From positions 1-64,000 of the forward strand of contig NZ_JARGNH010000010.1 of assembly GCF_029213205.1 (NCBI RefSeq): a stretch of 64,000 bases of DNA, written 5' to 3'. The DNA is from Pseudooceanicola sp. (GTDB taxonomy: Bacteria; Pseudomonadota; Alphaproteobacteria; Rhodobacterales; Rhodobacteraceae). The notes beneath the pieces are model-generated. The model ran no database searches. It was not told where the DNA came from and was given only the letters and a program-made list of their open reading frames with translations. Position numbers and translations under genes: made by a program. Shown piece by piece: positions 61,537-64,000 of the stretch (positions are counted from its first letter, which is position 1; each line of letters begins with the position of its first letter).

Positions 61537-61689
61537 GCATTTTCTCCTCAACTCACGGAGTTCGGTGGCGGGCGCAGCCCGCTGGCGCCCGGCCCCGGAT
61601 GTTCCATAGTCTTCGGTCAGGCCCGCGATCGCCCGAGGGCGACGCGAGCGCTATCCGATCATGCCGGGCCGCAGGGCCGCAGCGCTGCG

Positions 61690-62028
61690 TTACTCGGCGG
61701 CTGTCGCTTTTGCCGGTTCAACCACGTCATTGATCCTGACCTCATCGGCGTCATTATCGACGACAACGTAATTGTCGTAATAGGTCAGGGTCGGACGGGC
61801 GCCAAAACGCTTTTCCATATTCGTCGCCCAATCGGCGTCATACCAGGCCTCGGCCGCCTCACGCGATTCCCAGAGGTAGACGCCGCCGCCACCGGCTTCG
61901 CCGTTCAGGTAATATTTGCGCTTGAGTCCGGGCATGTCGACATAGGTCGGCACGGATTTCCGAGCGGCTTCGATGGCAACTTCTTCGCTGCGCAGAACAC
62001 CCGGAATTTGTACGATGGCAATAAACAT
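61690..62028 (-). CDS. Small YdhR-like (antibiotic biosynthesis monooxygenase fold) protein
   Basis: This 112-residue protein begins MFIAIVQIPGVLRSEEVAIE, the start at 62028 supported by GGGGAGG upstream; longer in-frame forms reach into a region without coding signature. The pattern of a beta strand, the YVDMPGLKRKYYLNGEAGGG block and YLWESREAAEAWYD matches the dimeric ferredoxin-like ABM/YdhR fold. Such proteins may be monooxygenases or isomerases without cofactor, and many have unknown substrates. The last 15 residues (VVEPAKATAAE) are a flexible tail. It is probably the first gene of the GMC-rhodanese-cyclase operon. Confidence 0.75.
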   Translation of the reverse strand: MFIAIVQIPGVLRSEEVAIEAARKSVPTYVDMPGLKRKYYLNGEAGGGGVYLWESREAAEAWYDADWATNMEKRFGARPTLTYYDNYVVVDNDADEVRINDVVEPAKATAAE

Positions 62029-62238
62029 AGTTTTCCTCCCCATAGTGCCGGAACAGTTTCCACATTGCGCCACGGCGGAGTCAACGCCAATCGGTTTCTT
62101 GCTGCGTGCGTGAACTCCCGGAGGGGCACCAGCCGAGGCCAGGCCAATCGTCATAACGTCTATGTTGGTTGATTCGACACGCCCGGTCAGTGCAATATTG
62201 CAGCATCGATATTAGTCATACGAAACAGGTATTTTCCG

Positions 62239-64000
62239 ATGCGTCGCGCGATTTTCTCGTTGGTTTTCTGTATGTTCCCCTGCGTTGTAACGGCGCAAAC
62301 CGCGCGTGAGACCTGTTCGGACCTGGCCCGGCAATTGCAGGTTCCCGGCGTTGGGGTCTGGACATATGACATCGACACGGACGCGGCGATCGCGGCCTGT
62401 TCGGCGGCAATTGCCGCAGATCCGGAGGATGACGCCAGCCGCGCCTATCTGGCCGATGCCTATGAACAGGCGGGTCAAGATGATCTGGTCACCCAACATA
62501 TGCGCCTGCTGCGCGACAGCGACAATCCCGATGCACAGGCGATGGCGTCACGCTATTTCATCAGCGGGGCGGACAAGGATCTTGACCTGTCGCTAAGCCT
62601 CGCCCGCCGTTCGGCGGAAAGCGGCAATCTCTATGGCATCTACCGGCTGGCGCGGGTGCTGCGGGTCAAGGACAGCGGCTTTTACGACCCCGCAGAGGCG
62701 CTGCGCCTGCTGGAACAGGCGGGGGAGGCCGGCCAGCCCTATGCCTTGGCTTTGCTCGGCGATATTTACATGTATGACGACGGCCGCAGCGACGCCGACA
62801 AGGCGCGGGCGATCACCTATTACCGGCGCGCCGCCGAGATCGGCGAAGTCGGGGCGATGGCCGAAATGGGCCGTGCCTATCGCTGGGGCGTCGGGATCGA
62901 GGCCGATCCGGCCAAGGCCATCCCGTTCTGGTCTCGCGCCTCGGATCTGGGGAGTGCCTATTCCAGCCTTTACCTCGGCTACATCTATCTGAATGGCACC
63001 GGCGTGCCCGTGGACCGCAAGAAGGCCGAACTCTATTTCACCCGCGCCGCCGAAGCTGGCCGCGCCCGGGCGCATTTCGCCCTGTTCTCTCTGCTGGACA
63101 AAAACGGCGAAGGCGCGCGCGGGCTGCCGCACCTGCTGAAAGGTGTCGAAGAAGAAGACAGCTATGCGCTCGACGAATACGGCACGCTTCTGGCCGAGGG
63201 CAGGCTGGTCGAAAAGGATCTTGAGACTGCGGTCGATATGTATCTGCGCGCCGCCAAGGCCGGGTTTGAATATTCCCTATGGCGCGCCTTTGATCTGGTG
63301 CGCAAGGAGTTGCCCGACCGACTGCCCGAGGCCGTCGCCTGGGCGCGTGAGAGCGTCGCCCGCAATGACCCGGCGGGCTATGAACGGTTGGGCACGCTCT
63401 ATGCCCTGGGCCAAGGCGTGCCGGTCGATCCCATCGAAGCCGCGCGGCTCTATGAAAAGGCCTATCGGCTGGGCGACAGCCTCGCCGCGTTCAAGCTGGC
63501 GAATAACATCGCCGAGGGGCAGCTCGGGTTCCGCGACCAGACCGTGGCCAACGGCCTGTTTGAAAAGGCCGCCGAGCTGGGCAGTTCCGCTGCCCGCGTC
63601 AAACTGGCCTGGAGCTATTTCGAGGGCAGAGGCCTGGAAAAGGACCAGGCGCGGGCAATCGACATGGCGCGCGAGGCGATCAGCGACGGGCATAAAGCAG
63701 GCCGCTTCGATCTGGCCTATTTCCTGGTCAATGCCGACGAGCCCCTGCGCGACCGCGAAGAGGCGGCGCGACTCTATACGCTGGCCTCGGCGCATGGCTC
63801 GACAGTGGCAGCGTCCAATCTGGCCGAGATGTTCGAGACCGGTCTTCACGGCGAACCCGATCCGGTCCAGGCACGGAAATGGTATGAAAAAGCGGCCGAG
63901 GCGGATCATGCGCGGGCGCTCTACAAGGTGGCGCTGTATCAGATTGAAGAGGGCGGCGCGGCCAAGTTGACCAAAGCGGCGCAGAACCTGGCCAAGGCCG
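62239..64000 (+). CDS. Sel1-repeat (TPR-like) periplasmic protein, truncated by window end
   Basis: The ORF starts at the ATG at 62239 and stays open to the window edge (587 codons seen). A signal peptide (AIFSLVFCMFPCVVTAQTA) is followed by a Cys-containing N-terminal region and about twelve Sel1-like repeats of roughly 36 residues, with typical units such as EAGQPYALALLGDIYMYDDG, AEIGEVGAMAEMGRAYRWGV, DLGSAYSSLYLGYIYLNGTG and LGSSAARVKLAWSYFEGRGL. Sel1 proteins form superhelical scaffolds for protein interactions; a Rhodobacterales member would be secreted, possibly acting in envelope or signalling complexes. No catalytic domain is visible in the part available, and the C-terminus is unknown. 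Confidence 0.85.
   Translation, partial: MRRAIFSLVFCMFPCVVTAQTARETCSDLARQLQVPGVGVWTYDIDTDAAIAACSAAIAADPEDDASRAYLADAYEQAGQDDLVTQHMRLLRDSDNPDAQAMASRYFISGADKDLDLSLSLARRSAESGNLYGIYRLARVLRVKDSGFYDPAEALRLLEQAGEAGQPYALALLGDIYMYDDGRSDADKARAITYYRRAAEIGEVGAMAEMGRAYRWGVGIEADPAKAIPFWSRASDLGSAYSSLYLGYIYLNGTGVPVDRKKAELYFTRAAEAGRARAHFALFSLLDKNGEGARGLPHLLKGVEEEDSYALDEYGTLLAEGRLVEKDLETAVDMYLRAAKAGFEYSLWRAFDLVRKELPDRLPEAVAWARESVARNDPAGYERLGTLYALGQGVPVDPIEAARLYEKAYRLGDSLAAFKLANNIAEGQLGFRDQTVANGLFEKAAELGSSAARVKLAWSYFEGRGLEKDQARAIDMAREAISDGHKAGRFDLAYFLVNADEPLRDREEAARLYTLASAHGSTVAASNLAEMFETGLHGEPDPVQARKWYEKAAEADHARALYKVALYQIEEGGAAKLTKAAQNLAKA

Overview
The window is about 64 kb of GC-rich DNA from an alphaproteobacterium, most probably a marine member of the Rhodobacterales (Paracoccaceae/Roseobacteraceae). 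The evidence is gene content and order: a DUF3576 lipoprotein near leuS-lptE-holA, a CenR-type response regulator, a DinB with an N-terminal zinc ribbon, a class I PHA synthase, an NAD-type saccharopine dehydrogenase, and a homogentisate dioxygenase with a divergent MarR gene. I cannot name a genus. The window is chromosomal, with housekeeping genes throughout (mutL, dinB, holA, leuS, ribA, rpmJ, tRNA-Val) and no phage, insertion sequence or CRISPR array that I can recognise.

Layout. 0-5 kb: an RND efflux pump and its adaptor (minus strand), then a low-GC island with one unrecognised HEPN-like ORF. 5.5-10.1 kb: mutL-rmuC, then an SseB-like protein and a uracil-DNA-glycosylase-family protein. 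10.1-11.7 kb: nhaA behind a strongly structured leader, probably a cation riboswitch. 12-17 kb: capsule-export genes kpsT and kpsE with kdsA and a phosphomannomutase. 17-24 kb: dinB, N-formylglutamate amidohydrolase, tRNA-Val(GAC), rpmJ, phaC and a caspase-like protein. 23.6-32.8 kb: a complete branched-chain-type (Liv) ABC importer interleaved with two acyl-CoA-ligase-type enzymes and two small membrane proteins, with a hybrid sensor kinase and OmpR-type regulator divergent at 33-35.7 kb; this reads as an import-and-activate module for an organic acid. 35.8-39.5 kb: a damaged M20 amidohydrolase, saccharopine dehydrogenase plus a broken partner gene, a GST and an alpha/beta hydrolase. 39.5-50.4 kb: holA, lptE, leuS (with an unusual insert), a glycosyltransferase, a DUF3576 lipoprotein, porin, porin remnant, yggS, L,D-transpeptidase, ribA and cenR. 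50.5-50.64 kb: an intergenic region with a palindrome, an FNR-type box and a short two-hairpin transcript candidate, probably an sRNA. 50.7-54.8 kb: a hotdog dehydratase and a decayed homogentisate cluster. 54.9-62 kb: a TRAP transporter facing a cyclase/rhodanese/GMC-oxidoreductase/monooxygenase cluster. 62.2 kb to the end: a Sel1-repeat protein cut by the window edge.

Two themes stand out. First, several genes are broken by internal deletions or stops (M20 hydrolase, second saccharopine gene, metallo-hydrolase/FAD-hydroxylase/maiA fusion chain, porin fragment, and an ORF remnant at the start), suggesting deletion-driven loss of accessory catabolism, or a systematic assembly error to be excluded. 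Second, two candidate regulatory RNAs lie outside the coding genes: the nhaA leader and the putative FNR-controlled sRNA after cenR.
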